From an uncultured Eubacteriales bacterium (lineage in GTDB: Bacteria > Bacillota > Clostridia > Christensenellales > Aristaeellaceae): 48,766 nucleotides of DNA. The notes beneath the pieces were generated by a model. The model was not told the DNA's origin and ran no database searches. It was given only the letters and a program-made list of their open reading frames with translations. This document shows, piece by piece, positions 1 to 9,500 of the stretch (positions are counted from its first letter, which is position 1; every line of letters begins with the position of its first letter). The stretch spans positions 1 through 48,766 of the forward strand of contig CADCAS010000006.1 of NCBI GenBank assembly GCA_902799465.1, given 5' to 3'. Both the position numbers and the translations under genes were made by a program.

Positions 1-39
1 ATTCGTGTCGTCAGGCGCGAATTTCCGCGTCCCTTTCTG

Positions 40-98
40 CCTCGCGCAAAATCCGCAGATTTTGCGCGACAGGCTCACGCATTCATGCGTGAGCCGTG
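40..98. repeat. Double-hairpin repeat, copy 1
   Basis: Two adjacent palindromes: a CGCGCAAAATC/GATTTTGCGCG hairpin, then a GGCTCACGCAT/ATGCGTGAGCC hairpin. The same 59 bases recur without a mismatch at 3071-3129. It lies upstream of the promoter at 153. Function is unknown; it could be a REP-like element or the end of a mobile element. The rest of 1-152 shows no gene. Confidence 0.85.
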
Positions 99-152
99 GG
101 CCAAAATTATAGAACAATAAAACTCCTGTACCGATATAGATACATCCGCCTC

Positions 153-181
153 TTGAAATTCGCCGCTATATCTGATATGAT
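153..181 (+). promoter_or_regulatory. SigA-type promoter
   Basis: TTGAAA at 153-158, a 17-base spacer, and TATGAT at 176-181. It lies about 50 bases before the start codon of the exported repeat protein at 232. Confidence 0.6.
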
Positions 182-231
182 GATATTCAGAGAAATAGCG
201 TCACCGACGCGGGAGAGGGAGGAATGTTGAC

Positions 232-1050
232 ATGAAGCGGACCGTTATCGCGCTGCTGCTCGCGGGCGTGCTGCTGTGCGGCACGCTGACGGCACTGGCC
301 TCGGACAAGTACGATCTGGACAACTACGGCTGGCGGTATGTGGACTCCAAGGGCCGGGGCTCCCTGGTGTTTCAGAAGGCGCCCCGGGGGAAGGCCATGC
401 AGGGCCATAAGTTCTATACCGGCGACATGATCTATGTGAACCTGTACTACCGGGAGAACGGCTACGGCATCGCCTATGAGGACGGCGAGTACGGCTATGT
501 GGACGCCAGCTACATCGACTGGGGCAGCGGCTCCTCCGGCGGCTCGGGCGCGACGGGTATCCCCTCCAGCGCCAAGAACCTGTCGAACTACGCCTGCCGC
601 ACGGTCCGCACCAAGGGCCGCGGCTCGCTGGTGTTCCAGAAGGCGCCCCGGGGCAAGTCCATCGCGGGGTATAAGTATTATGACGGCGACACGATCTACG
701 TCAACGTCAGCTACCGGGAGGACGGCTACGCCGTGGCGTATGAGGATGGAGTCTACGGCTACGTGGACGCCAGCTACATCGACTGGGGCACCGGCGATTC
801 CGGCAGCACCGGGTCCATTCCGTCCTACGCCAAGGATCTGGACGACTACGCCTGGCACAGGGTCCGCTCAAACGGGCGCGGCTCGCTGGTGTTCCAGCAG
901 AAGCCCCGGGGCAAGGCCATTTCGGGCCACAAGTTCTACGACGGCGATTGGATCTACGTCAACGAGGATTACAGGAAGGATGGTTACGCGGTGGCATACG
1001 ACGACGGCGTGTACGGCTATGTCGACGCGAGCTATATAAACTGGGACTGA
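232..1050 (+). CDS. Exported three-repeat SH3-like protein
   Basis: A 272-residue protein with a signal peptide at about residues 1-24 (KR, a hydrophobic core, then an ALA cleavage site). The mature part is three near-identical units of about 70 residues. Each begins with a DLDNY-like segment, contains GRGSLVFQKAPRGK and ends GYVDASYIDW. The units are joined by Gly/Ser-rich linkers near residues 98-112 and 185-195. The G-Y-V-D-A-S-Y ending recalls bacterial SH3 domains that bind cell wall, but I cannot assign a family. GGAGG sits before the ATG. The thioredoxin-like gene follows after 10 bases, so the two are probably one transcript acting outside the membrane. The presence of a gene is certain; its function is not. 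Confidence 0.85.
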   Translation: MKRTVIALLLAGVLLCGTLTALASDKYDLDNYGWRYVDSKGRGSLVFQKAPRGKAMQGHKFYTGDMIYVNLYYRENGYGIAYEDGEYGYVDASYIDWGSGSSGGSGATGIPSSAKNLSNYACRTVRTKGRGSLVFQKAPRGKSIAGYKYYDGDTIYVNVSYREDGYAVAYEDGVYGYVDASYIDWGTGDSGSTGSIPSYAKDLDDYAWHRVRSNGRGSLVFQQKPRGKAISGHKFYDGDWIYVNEDYRKDGYAVAYDDGVYGYVDASYINWD

Positions 1051-1060
1051 AAGGAGAACA

Positions 1061-2893
1061 ATGATTATGAAGAGACTTGTGCTTCTCGCGACGGTGCTGG
1101 CGCTTGTGCTGACGGCCTTTGCCGCGGTGGCGGAGGAGGAGGCGTCCAACGTGGGCAAGCCCATGCCGGACTTTTCCTTCGTCAACACAGAGGGCGAGAC
1201 CGTCACGCTGTCCGAGCTGCTGAAGGAGAAAGACCTGGTGCACGTGTGCATGTTCGCCACCTGGTGCGGACCCTGCAAGCGGGAGTTCCCCGAGATGGAG
1301 GAGGTCTACGAGCGCAACAAGAACCGCATGGCGATCCTCGCCCTGAGCGGCTATCCCGCCGACTCGATGGAGAAGCTGACGCAGTTCAAGGCGGACATGA
1401 ATCTGACCTTTGACGTGGGAAGCTGCGTGGACACCGTGGTGCCCGAATTCGTGCCCATCACGGGTTATCCCACCAACTTTTTCATCGACCGCTTCGGCAA
1501 TGTCGCCTATGTGCGCAACGGCTCCTACGCCGCCGTCGACGCCTACGAGCGCACGGTGAATTACTTCCTGTCCGACAGCTATACCGAGAGCCAGGTGCTG
1601 CTGGAGGACGCCAGGCCCGTGGTGAATGTCGAGAGGCCCGACCCCGCTAAGCTGAGCGCGGCGGCAAACGCCCTGGGCAGCGACATCGCGTTTGAGTGCT
1701 CCGACGAGGAGGGCGTCTTCCCCTTCGTGCCGATGAACCGCTTTGGCCGCAATATCGCCATGGCCACCAACCTGGAGGTGGCGGAGTCGAACAGCGTCAT
1801 GACCGCGAAGGTCACCGCTGCCGAGGGCGATGCGCTGGCCTTCAGCGTGGGCATCCACAGCAACGCCTACGACGGCGAGCTGACCGTGGCGGTGGACGGC
1901 GAGGTCATGAAGGATTACTTCGGCGACCAGAGCTTCGTCCCCGGAGCGATCCCGCTGAGCGCGGGCGAGCACGAGATCACGTTTGAATACGTGCAGATGC
2001 GCAAAGGGGATACCGAGAACGGCTTTGTCGCCGTGGACGAGGTTCGGCTGCTGTCCGGTGACGCGGCGGCAGAGGCACTGGCGGCGGAGGACCGGAGCTG
2101 GATGCTCGGCGAGGGGATCAGCCTTGACCTGCTGAACGAAGGCGGACGTGAGGCGCTGCCCGTCCATGAGGGCGAGATCGTCCCGGAACTGTTCATCGTG
2201 TGTGGGGACGACGTGCTGACCTTCAAGGTGGCCCTGTCCGACGATGACAATCCCGACAACGCCGCGATCTACAGCCTCCTGGGCGAGGACTATGTGAAGC
2301 TCATGGCCCTGCCCAAGGCGGAGGACGGGGTGCTCTTTGCCTGTGAAGGCGCGCCGGAGGGCGATATCAACGCCGTGGTGGTGCTGCCGGACGCGCTCGA
2401 TCCCGACCAGACCGGCTTGGCGGTGTGCTACATCGTCCATTGCGAAGATGAGATCGACGCCTATCTGGACAGGATCTACCGCGACAATGGCTTTGATGTG
2501 GACTGGACCTACGTGGATGAGCTGGATGAGAACGGAAATCCCGTGAACATTCACGAGCGCGCGGGCGAGGACGCGGCGGCGGAGCCTGAGACGGCGGAGC
2601 CTGAGACGGCGGAGCCTGAGACGGAAGAGACTCCCGATCAGGCCGTCTACACCGTGCGCGTGGTGGACCAGAACGGCGATCCCGTCCCGGAGGCCGCCGT
2701 GGGCTTCTGCATCGAGGAGGGCTGCCGGCCCGTGCCGTGCGACGAGGACGGCGTGGCCGTCTACAGCGGCGAGCCCCAGCGCTTCCACATCAAGGTCATA
2801 GACGCGCCCGACGGCTACGACTACCCCGACGACACCGACACCTACATCGGCCCCGATTCCGGCAGCGTGACCCTGACCATCACCAAGGAGTGA
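1061..2893 (+). CDS. Exported TlpA/ResA-like thioredoxin-fold protein with C-terminal Ig-like domain
   Basis: A 610-residue protein with a signal peptide (residues 1-24) and no lipobox Cys. Residues 30-175 are a TlpA/AhpC-type thioredoxin fold with the redox motif TWCGPC (Cys69, Cys72) and the expected cis-Pro loop GYPT (Pro137). Family members are extracytoplasmic disulfide reductases. A central region at about 190-330 looks like a beta-sandwich. Around residues 506-522 the unit AEPET is repeated three times as a linker, encoded by a near-perfect tandem DNA repeat at about 2579-2625. The last 80 residues (VRVVDQNGDPVPEAAV) resemble a Cna-B or carboxypeptidase-regulatory-like Ig domain. AAGGAG precedes the ATG by 4 bases; a second ATG at 1067 is equally possible. 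The substrate is unknown. Confidence 0.85.
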   Translation: MIMKRLVLLATVLALVLTAFAAVAEEEASNVGKPMPDFSFVNTEGETVTLSELLKEKDLVHVCMFATWCGPCKREFPEMEEVYERNKNRMAILALSGYPADSMEKLTQFKADMNLTFDVGSCVDTVVPEFVPITGYPTNFFIDRFGNVAYVRNGSYAAVDAYERTVNYFLSDSYTESQVLLEDARPVVNVERPDPAKLSAAANALGSDIAFECSDEEGVFPFVPMNRFGRNIAMATNLEVAESNSVMTAKVTAAEGDALAFSVGIHSNAYDGELTVAVDGEVMKDYFGDQSFVPGAIPLSAGEHEITFEYVQMRKGDTENGFVAVDEVRLLSGDAAAEALAAEDRSWMLGEGISLDLLNEGGREALPVHEGEIVPELFIVCGDDVLTFKVALSDDDNPDNAAIYSLLGEDYVKLMALPKAEDGVLFACEGAPEGDINAVVVLPDALDPDQTGLAVCYIVHCEDEIDAYLDRIYRDNGFDVDWTYVDELDENGNPVNIHERAGEDAAAEPETAEPETAEPETEETPDQAVYTVRVVDQNGDPVPEAAVGFCIEEGCRPVPCDEDGVAVYSGEPQRFHIKVIDAPDGYDYPDDTDTYIGPDSGSVTLTITKE

Positions 2894-2900
2894 TGGGGGA

Positions 2901-2975
2901 GGAATTTGGAATTGGGAATTGGGAATTGAAACAGCCGCTGCCGCGAACATCTCAGGGGTAGCCAAGCCATTCACG
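2901..2975. repeat. Heptamer-repeat element, half copy
   Basis: Tandem GGGAATT-type heptamers at about 2901-2928, followed by a core containing CAGCCGCTGCCGCG and CAGGGGTAGCC. The same core occurs next to the heptamer arms at 9715-9745 and 42821-42850. I see no pyrimidine-rich right arm here, so the copy looks truncated. Confidence 0.6.
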
Positions 2976-3070
2976 GCCCACGCATGAATGACAAGACGGA
3001 TTGAAATCTTACAGAAAGGTTACGAATCGTACCTGTTTCAATCACATGTACCGGCTGTGCCGGTGCATGC

Positions 3071-3129
3071 CCTCGCGCAAAATCCGCAGATTTTGCGCGA
3101 CAGGCTCACGCATTCATGCGTGAGCCGTG
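3071..3129. repeat. Double-hairpin repeat, copy 2
   Basis: Identical over 59 bases to 40-98, with the same two palindromes. It lies 40 bases before the MITE-like element at 3170. No gene is visible in 2894-3464. Confidence 0.85.
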
Positions 3130-3169
3130 CCAAGCCATTCCCGTTCCCTTGATCCCCATATATCACAAC

Positions 3170-3393
3170 GTACTGTTCAGTTCTGCGACTAATCGGGATT
3201 TGCCGGGACGACGGAGAACGACCTCTCAGTCACGCTTCACGTGCCAGCTCCCCTGAAAGGGGAGCCAAGGCTGCCGCACCATCGCCCCTCTTGGCTCCCC
3301 TTCCAGGGGAGCTGTCAGCCGACAGGCTGACTGAGAGGTCGTTCCCCAAAGCTGAACTTATTCCTGTTTATCATAGCAGAACTGAACAGATAC
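3170..3393. mobile_element. MITE-like inverted-repeat element, copy 1
   Basis: A 224 bp noncoding element. The outer inverted repeats are GTACTGTTCAGTTCTGC (3170-3186) and its near-perfect complement at 3376-3393. Inside is a second inverted pair, GACCTCTCAGTCA... and ...TGACTGAGAGGTC, around two hairpins of the GGCTCCCC/GGGGAGC type. Related copies lie at 12755-12979 and 36065-36275, with a fragment near 25337-25402. It has no coding capacity, so any movement would need a transposase in trans. Confidence 0.75.
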
Positions 3394-3407
3394 ATTTCAA
3401 CAACAAA

Positions 3408-3439
3408 ACAGGCGCGATCCGATTCTGGATCGCGCCTGT
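3408..3439 (-). terminator. Rho-independent terminator of the ABC exporter operon
   Basis: A perfect 13 bp stem (3408-3420 with 3427-3439) and a 6-base loop. On the minus strand it is followed by TTTTGTTGTTG. It lies 25 bases past the permease stop codon. Confidence 0.85.
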
Positions 3440-3464
3440 TTGTTGTAAGGATAGTGAGGCGGCG

Positions 3465-4937
3465 TCATCGCTTGTCCTTGTCGATGAACTCCAGGGTGAT
3501 GGTGGAGAGGATGGCGAAGACCAGGACAAAGGCGACCAGGACCAGCCAGTAGCCCACGATGTTTTCCCAGCTGTTGTCGTAGTCCGCCACATAGCTGGCC
3601 TCGGCGACCTTGTTCTGGAGGATGTCCTTCACGCGGTCCTCGCCAATGAGGTGGACGATGTCGCCGACGGTGGTGTTGAAGGTGTAGCTCTGGTCGCGAT
3701 ACTCCTGCACGGTCTCGTTCTGAGCGACCTTGTCGACGAGCTCGCCTACGTAGGTGTCCCGGCCAAGCTCCACGTCCTTGTACTGCTCCAGCAGCCCCTC
3801 GGCGTTGATCTTGTCCAGCACGTCGCCCACGGTGGTGGTGTGGGTGACGGGGGTCTCAAGCAGCTCCTTGAAGCTCTCGTCGGTGAGGGCCAGATCCAGC
3901 AGCCGGCCCAGGGTGACGTCGGGATTGTTCAGCTTAAAGTCGAAGTCGCTGATCTTGGCAAATGCGTCGGAATCGCGTATCATCTGAAGCACATCGCCCA
4001 GGGACATGTCCTCCAGCACGTGCTCCGCCTTGACCACGGCGAAGGCGGGGGTGTCCAGCGCCTCGCGGACGTCGCCCAGGGTGAACACGCTGGTAAGCTG
4101 AAAGTCGCGGAGGCTTTTGACGCCGGGGATCTCCTCGTTTTGCAGCAGATCCAGGACCTGCCCCACGGTCACGGTGGCGCTGATCTCCTTGTCCCGCATG
4201 CCGTTGAGCGTGTTCCATACGGTCATCACCGGGCGGTGATTGTAGTCGCCCAGGGCCGCCACCACCTTCATCGCCGGGTTGGAGATGGTCAGCGGGGTGA
4301 TGTAGCTGGTCCAGGCGGGCAGCGACAGCAGGCCGCCGGAGAACACCAGCTGGAAGATCAGCACAAAGGGCATGATGGTCATGGCCGTGGTGGTGGTGCG
4401 CGCCAGGCAGGAGATCCACAGGGACATCATGTCCGAGGCGTAGGTGATCAGGAACACGGAGATGCCGAAGTCCACGATCATCCAGGGGGTGATCAGCCCC
4501 TGCTCGGGGTATTTCACGCCCACGGACTTGGTGACGTAGAGCGTCACCGCGGTCTGGAGGATGCACAGCAGCGCCTGATAGATCATGTGGGAGCATATGT
4601 AGGCGGAGATGTGCATGCCGGAGCGGTGCTCGCGCTTGATGACGTCGCGCTCGCGGCAGATCACCTGGATGGAGTTGAAGCAGCCGTTCCAGATGCACAC
4701 CATGACCATGGCGAAGCCGCCGATGAGCGTGCCCTCCATGGTGATGAACAGGCGGTTGCGGATCACCATGCCCACCAGACCGGCGATCAGCGCCGCCATG
4801 GGCAGCACCTTCCAGTCGCTCTGGTAGACGAACATCACCAGCTGCCGCGCCAGATAGATGCCGACCTGGGACAGGCGGCCGCGATGGCGCGCCTTGAAGA
4901 GCCGCTGCGTGCCCTTGTCAACTTTCATTTCAGCCAT
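3465..4937 (-). CDS. ABCG-like ABC-2 permease with a seven-repeat extracytoplasmic loop
   Basis: A 490-residue membrane protein. Hydrophobic segments lie near residues 45-58, 70-86, 112-136, 151-176, 183-205 and 461-482, the six-helix order of ABCG-type half transporters. Between helices 5 and 6 is a roughly 220-residue loop with a motif of the form T-[VL]-G-[DQER]-[VL]-[LV]; its Gly residues are near 259, 288, 314, 344, 371, 398 and 425. This gives seven units of about 27-30 residues, far larger than the usual loop. The loop should face outside the cell. The start overlaps the end of the ATPase gene by 8 bases, so the two should form one exporter. The substrate is unknown; the loop may be a binding or docking module. 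Confidence 0.85.
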   Translation of the reverse strand: MAEMKVDKGTQRLFKARHRGRLSQVGIYLARQLVMFVYQSDWKVLPMAALIAGLVGMVIRNRLFITMEGTLIGGFAMVMVCIWNGCFNSIQVICRERDVIKREHRSGMHISAYICSHMIYQALLCILQTAVTLYVTKSVGVKYPEQGLITPWMIVDFGISVFLITYASDMMSLWISCLARTTTTAMTIMPFVLIFQLVFSGGLLSLPAWTSYITPLTISNPAMKVVAALGDYNHRPVMTVWNTLNGMRDKEISATVTVGQVLDLLQNEEIPGVKSLRDFQLTSVFTLGDVREALDTPAFAVVKAEHVLEDMSLGDVLQMIRDSDAFAKISDFDFKLNNPDVTLGRLLDLALTDESFKELLETPVTHTTTVGDVLDKINAEGLLEQYKDVELGRDTYVGELVDKVAQNETVQEYRDQSYTFNTTVGDIVHLIGEDRVKDILQNKVAEASYVADYDNSWENIVGYWLVLVAFVLVFAILSTITLEFIDKDKR

Positions 4938-6297
4938 GCTGCACCTCCGCGTATTTCATCACGAATTCGTCGGCCAGGCCGTCGCCGCCCTCTTCCTTGC
5001 GGTTGACGGACTTGACGATCTGCTCCATCCGGTCGCGCCCGAAGAACTGCCGCGCCTCCTCGATGCTGCCATAGAAGGCCAGGCGGCCGGTGCGGGCGGA
5101 GTCCTTGGCCAACACGATCACGTCGTCGAACAGGTCGATGACGCGGTCCGGGGTGTGGGTGATGACGATGACGATCTTGCCGGTATCGGCGATCTTGCGC
5201 AGCTGCTCAAACAGCTCCCGCGCCATGACGCCGTCCAGACCGGAGTCGGGCTCGTCCAGTATGAACAGCGAGGGATTGGAGATGAACTCCATGGAGATGG
5301 ACAGGCGCTTCTTCTGGCCGCCCGACAGCTTTTCCACCAGGTTGTTCTTCACCGGGGTCAGTCCGAAGATCTCCATGACCTCATACACGCGCTTTTTGCG
5401 GTCGGCGGCGGGCACGTCCATGGGCAGGCGCAGCTTGGCCGCGTCCATCAGCGTGTTCAGCACGGTGTTCTTGCCGCGCATCATCTCGGCCTGGGGGACG
5501 AAGCCGACCTCATACTGCATCTTCTTGTACTGGGTGTACATGTTGGAGCCGTTGAGCATGACCTCGGCGTGGGCCTTTTCGTAGCCGTTGATGGCGTTTA
5601 AGAACGTGGTCTTGCCCGCGCCGGAGCCGCCCAGCAGCAGCACCATGTGGCCCTGGGGGATGGCCATGTGGATGTCACGCAGCAGCACCTTCTTCTGGAA
5701 GAACTCCGTCACGGTGCGGTCCTTGAGGTTCACCGTCAGGCCCTCGTCCATCACCGTGGCGCTGCCGTGACTGGCCAGCCGCTTGAGCTCCGCCTCGATG
5801 TCCTCCACCTGCCAGCCGGGCTGGTATTTATCCTTGAAGCCCCAGAGGAGCGCGGGGATGAAGCGCAGGTCCGGGAAGGCCCACAGCCACATCCAGCGGC
5901 GGCGCACGCCATAGACGTTGATCAGCCCGGAAGACACGCGGATGCCGTAGACGAAGTTTATCAGCATCAGTGTAAGCTCAAGAACCATCAGGATCACTTC
6001 GAAGCTGCCGAACTGGGGGTCTTTGATGTCGTGCATCCACAGCGCTTCGATGAGGACCACCACGGTGATGCCGACGTGGGTCAGGGAGTACACCGGACCC
6101 TCAGACTCGCGCCCGGCGCAGCGGGCCAGCTGGTATTCACGGGCGCCGGGGATGAAGGCGAACCTGCCTTTGATGCCGGATTTCGGGAACATCTTGTACA
6201 GGCCAATGTAGCACAGCACCGCGAGGATGCCGGATAGCCATGCATCTTGTCCGGTGACGAGAATGGTCAGGATTGTCAGAACGATCATCGCATTCAC
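4930..6297 (-). CDS. ABCG-like ABC transporter ATPase with N-terminal membrane domain
   Basis: A 455-residue protein. About the first 160 residues hold several hydrophobic helices, resembling small DUF5684-type membrane domains. The remainder is an ABC ATPase: Walker A GGSGAGKTT, signature LSGGQKKRLS and Walker B LFILDEPDSGLDG, followed by the switch His in IVITHTPD. The KKRLS signature is typical of ABCG/White-type ATPases. It lies just upstream of the permease with an 8-base overlap, and a strong promoter precedes it. It powers the exporter. A membrane domain fused to the ATPase in addition to a separate full permease is unusual. Confidence 0.9.
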   Translation of the reverse strand: MNAMIVLTILTILVTGQDAWLSGILAVLCYIGLYKMFPKSGIKGRFAFIPGAREYQLARCAGRESEGPVYSLTHVGITVVVLIEALWMHDIKDPQFGSFEVILMVLELTLMLINFVYGIRVSSGLINVYGVRRRWMWLWAFPDLRFIPALLWGFKDKYQPGWQVEDIEAELKRLASHGSATVMDEGLTVNLKDRTVTEFFQKKVLLRDIHMAIPQGHMVLLLGGSGAGKTTFLNAINGYEKAHAEVMLNGSNMYTQYKKMQYEVGFVPQAEMMRGKNTVLNTLMDAAKLRLPMDVPAADRKKRVYEVMEIFGLTPVKNNLVEKLSGGQKKRLSISMEFISNPSLFILDEPDSGLDGVMARELFEQLRKIADTGKIVIVITHTPDRVIDLFDDVIVLAKDSARTGRLAFYGSIEEARQFFGRDRMEQIVKSVNRKEEGGDGLADEFVMKYAEVQHG

Positions 6298-6321
6298 TCC
6301 TTAGTAGCTTCAATCGTATTG

Positions 6322-6350
6322 ATTATACACGAAAATCGCGGGACTGTAAA
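6322..6350 (-). promoter_or_regulatory. SigA-type promoter of the ABC exporter operon
   Basis: On the minus strand: TTTACA (6345-6350), a 17-base spacer, and TATAAT (6322-6327). The start codon is 25 bases downstream of the -10 element. Confidence 0.8.
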
Positions 6351-6509
6351 GAGAATACGACGCCCAAACAGGGTGTGCGGCAGCTGTTAAAAATGCCTGA
6401 TTCAACATATTCCCGCCTGTGAACAGAGCGCAGAATGTATGGCGATCCGTCACCCCCGTAACGCAACCCATTTGCCCATGAAATAACACATTTATTATGT
6501 TACAAAAAA

Positions 6510-6538
6510 TTGACAAATTCGTCCCAAAATGGTATTAT
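6510..6538 (+). promoter_or_regulatory. SigA-type promoter of the Big2/NlpC gene
   Basis: A perfect TTGACA at 6510-6515, a 17-base spacer, and TATTAT at 6533-6538. AAAGGAG follows before the ATG at 6570. Confidence 0.85.
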
Positions 6539-6569
6539 ATTGTCAGCTATATAAAGGAGTAGATCAGTC

Positions 6570-9500
6570 ATGAACAGACGGTTGCTTGCGATACTTTTGG
6601 CGCTGAGTCTGCTGCTCACCGCGGTGCCCGCGGCGCTGGCGGAGGAAGCGCCCGCTGCCGTCATTGAGGCGGCGGTACCCGAGGCCACCGGCGAGACCGG
6701 CGTGCCCGGGCTGGAGGCCGTGCCCGAGGAGGAGCAAGCCCTGACCCTCGAGGCGGAGGAGACGCCCGAGGAGATCACCGCGGCTCCCGAAGAGGTCGGC
6801 ATGGCCCTGGACGACCAGGAGGCGGAGGGCGAGCCCGTGCTGGCCGCGGCCTCCGCGCTGCCTGACAAGGTGGCCTTCGGCTCGGCCAAACTGAACATCG
6901 GACTTAAGGAGACCCGCCCGCTGGTGGTCGTGCTGGGCAGCGATCCCGACGTGGAGTACGTCCGGGACCTGACGTTTACCAGCAGCAAGCCCAAGTATGT
7001 AGAGGTGGACGAGGACGGCTTCGTCACCGGCGTGAAGAAGGGCTCCTCCACCATCACCGTGACCACCTCCAACGGCAGGACCGCCACCTGCAAGGTCACC
7101 GTCAAGTCGGCGCCGACCAAGGTGACCGTCACGCCCAAGACCGTCAAGCTCAACGCCGGGGATACCGCGGCCCTCACCGCCAAGCTGAATTCCTCCAGCG
7201 CCGCCAGCGCCATCACCTGGCACAGCACTGATGAGGACGTGGCCACGGTGGACCCGGACACCGGCCTGGTCACCGCCGTGGATTCCGGCGTCACCACCGT
7301 CACCGCCGTGACCTTCAACGGCAAGACCGCCACCATCCCCGTGACCGTGCTGGCCGAGCCCACGTCCCTGGATTTCGATGAGCACGACATCGTCATGGGC
7401 GTCAAGCAGACCATCACACTGGACGCGAAGCTGAACCCCGGCGCGGAGTGCCCCATCACCTACAGCGTGGACAACGCCAGGGTACTCAAGCTCAAGGGCA
7501 AGACCCTGACCGCACAGGCCGCGGGCACCGCCACCGTCACCGCCTCCATCTACAACGGCCTTGAGGACAGCATGACCGTCACTGTGGAGCCCGCGCCCAA
7601 GTCGGTGAAGCTGCCCTTCAAGACCATGTACATCGGCGTGGGCGATACCTTCCAGCTGGACCCTGTGGTGGACGGCTGCCGCGCGGGGCTGACCTTTACC
7701 TCCAGCAAGACCAAATACGCCACCGTGACCGACGATGGCCTGATCACCGCCGTGCAGGCCGGGACCACCTACGTCACCATCAAGACCTATAACAAGAAGA
7801 GCTTCAAGCTCAAGGTCATCGTCCAGAAGGCGCCCACCAGCCTGACCGTGACCCCCGAGGTCCTGGACATGTCCGAGGGCGAGACCGAAAAGCTGAAATG
7901 CAAGGTCCCCGCGGGCAGCTTCGCCAGCATCACGCTGACCACCAGCGACCCCGACGTGGTGACCGTGGACAACGAGACCGGCGAGCTGCATGCCGTGGGC
8001 ATGGGCACCGCCGTGGTCACCGCCACCACCTACAACGGCCTGGAGAAGAGCTGCGTGGTGAACGTCAAGCCCGCGCCCCGGGTGATCGAGCTGGAGGAGT
8101 ATGCGCTGGATCTGGCCGTGAAGGATACCGCCCAGCTGGTGGCCTCCTTCCCCGACGGCGGCTACTCCCGGCTGACCTACGTCAGCAGCGACACCAAGGT
8201 CGCCACCGTGTCCGCCACCGGCCTGGTCACCGGCAAGAAGGCCGGCGTGGCCACCATCAAGGTCATGACCAGCCTGCCCGAGGTCTACGCCGTGGCCGAG
8301 GTCCAGGTCTGGGGCGCGCCCACCCGCGTCACCCTGCCCGCGAGCAGCGTGGAGCTGGGCGTGGATGACACCTACGACATCCTGCCCATCATCCCTGACA
8401 ACACCCGCACCACCTTCACCTATCGCTCCTCGAGCACGAAGATCGCCACCGTGGACGCCTTCGGCACGGTGACCGCCCACGCCAAGGGCACCGCCACCAT
8501 CACCGTAACCACCCACAACGGCAAGACTGCCAAGCTGACCGTCAACGTGGTCAACCCCTTCTATCCCGACAGGGTCACCCTGAGCGGCGAGGTGCCGAAG
8601 CTGCTGCCCGGCGAGACCTGCTACATCGAGTACGACGTCTATCCCAGCAGCGCGCGGTCCTTCATCACCATGAACTGGTCCACCTCCAACAAGCGCGTGG
8701 CCACCGTGGATGATGACGGCGAGATCACCGCCGTTGGGAAGGGCACCGCCACCATCACCGGCGTGGCCGAGGAGAACCCCAAGTGCAAGCTGACCGTGAA
8801 GGTCACCGTGGTCTCCTCGTCCTACGTGGATCTGGCCACCGAGGAGCCCGCCTGGACCACGGATATCTATGAAATCGACGAGAACCTGGAGCTGATCTAC
8901 GCCATCCGCGAATCCGCCTACAACGAGATCGACCGGCTGGTCGACGAGGATGAGATCTCCAGCTCCGACGCCCGCATCCGCAAGCAGATCATCGAAAACA
9001 TCTTCGACTGCTACGCCTTCCCCTGGATGACGCCCAAGCTGCAAAAGTACTGGAAGTCGGCCAACTCCGAGGGCGGTGTGAAGGACTTCAAGCCCGGCAT
9101 CGTCTACTACGGCCTGCCCTACAACTCCTCCAGCAGCAACCGCGACTACAACGTGGCCAAGGCCCTCGATGAAAACCGCTACTACGATTCCGGCGAAGGG
9201 TACTACATCCTCAACCAGAACCGGCTGGTCAGCGGCAAGTACGTCGGCAACGACTGCTCCGGCCTGGTCAGCGTGGCCATCTGGGGCACCAACAATAAGC
9301 ACAGCGACGACCGCACCACCGAGATCCTCAAGACCTCGGACTACCGCACCATCAGCGGCTACAGCACCATGCGGCCCGGCGACCTGCTCTGCTATCACGA
9401 TAGCAGCAGCAACGCCCACGTGGTCATGTTCCTCTACTACGTCGACGACGACAAGACCCAGTTCATGCTCATCGAAAACGGCGGCGACATTCCCGGCACC

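Noticed and set aside
959..2974. A 671-residue minus-strand frame opposite the thioredoxin-like gene
   Set aside because: Composition is that of an antisense shadow (rich in His, Val and Gly) and it shows no family motif; the plus strand encodes a clear thioredoxin fold.
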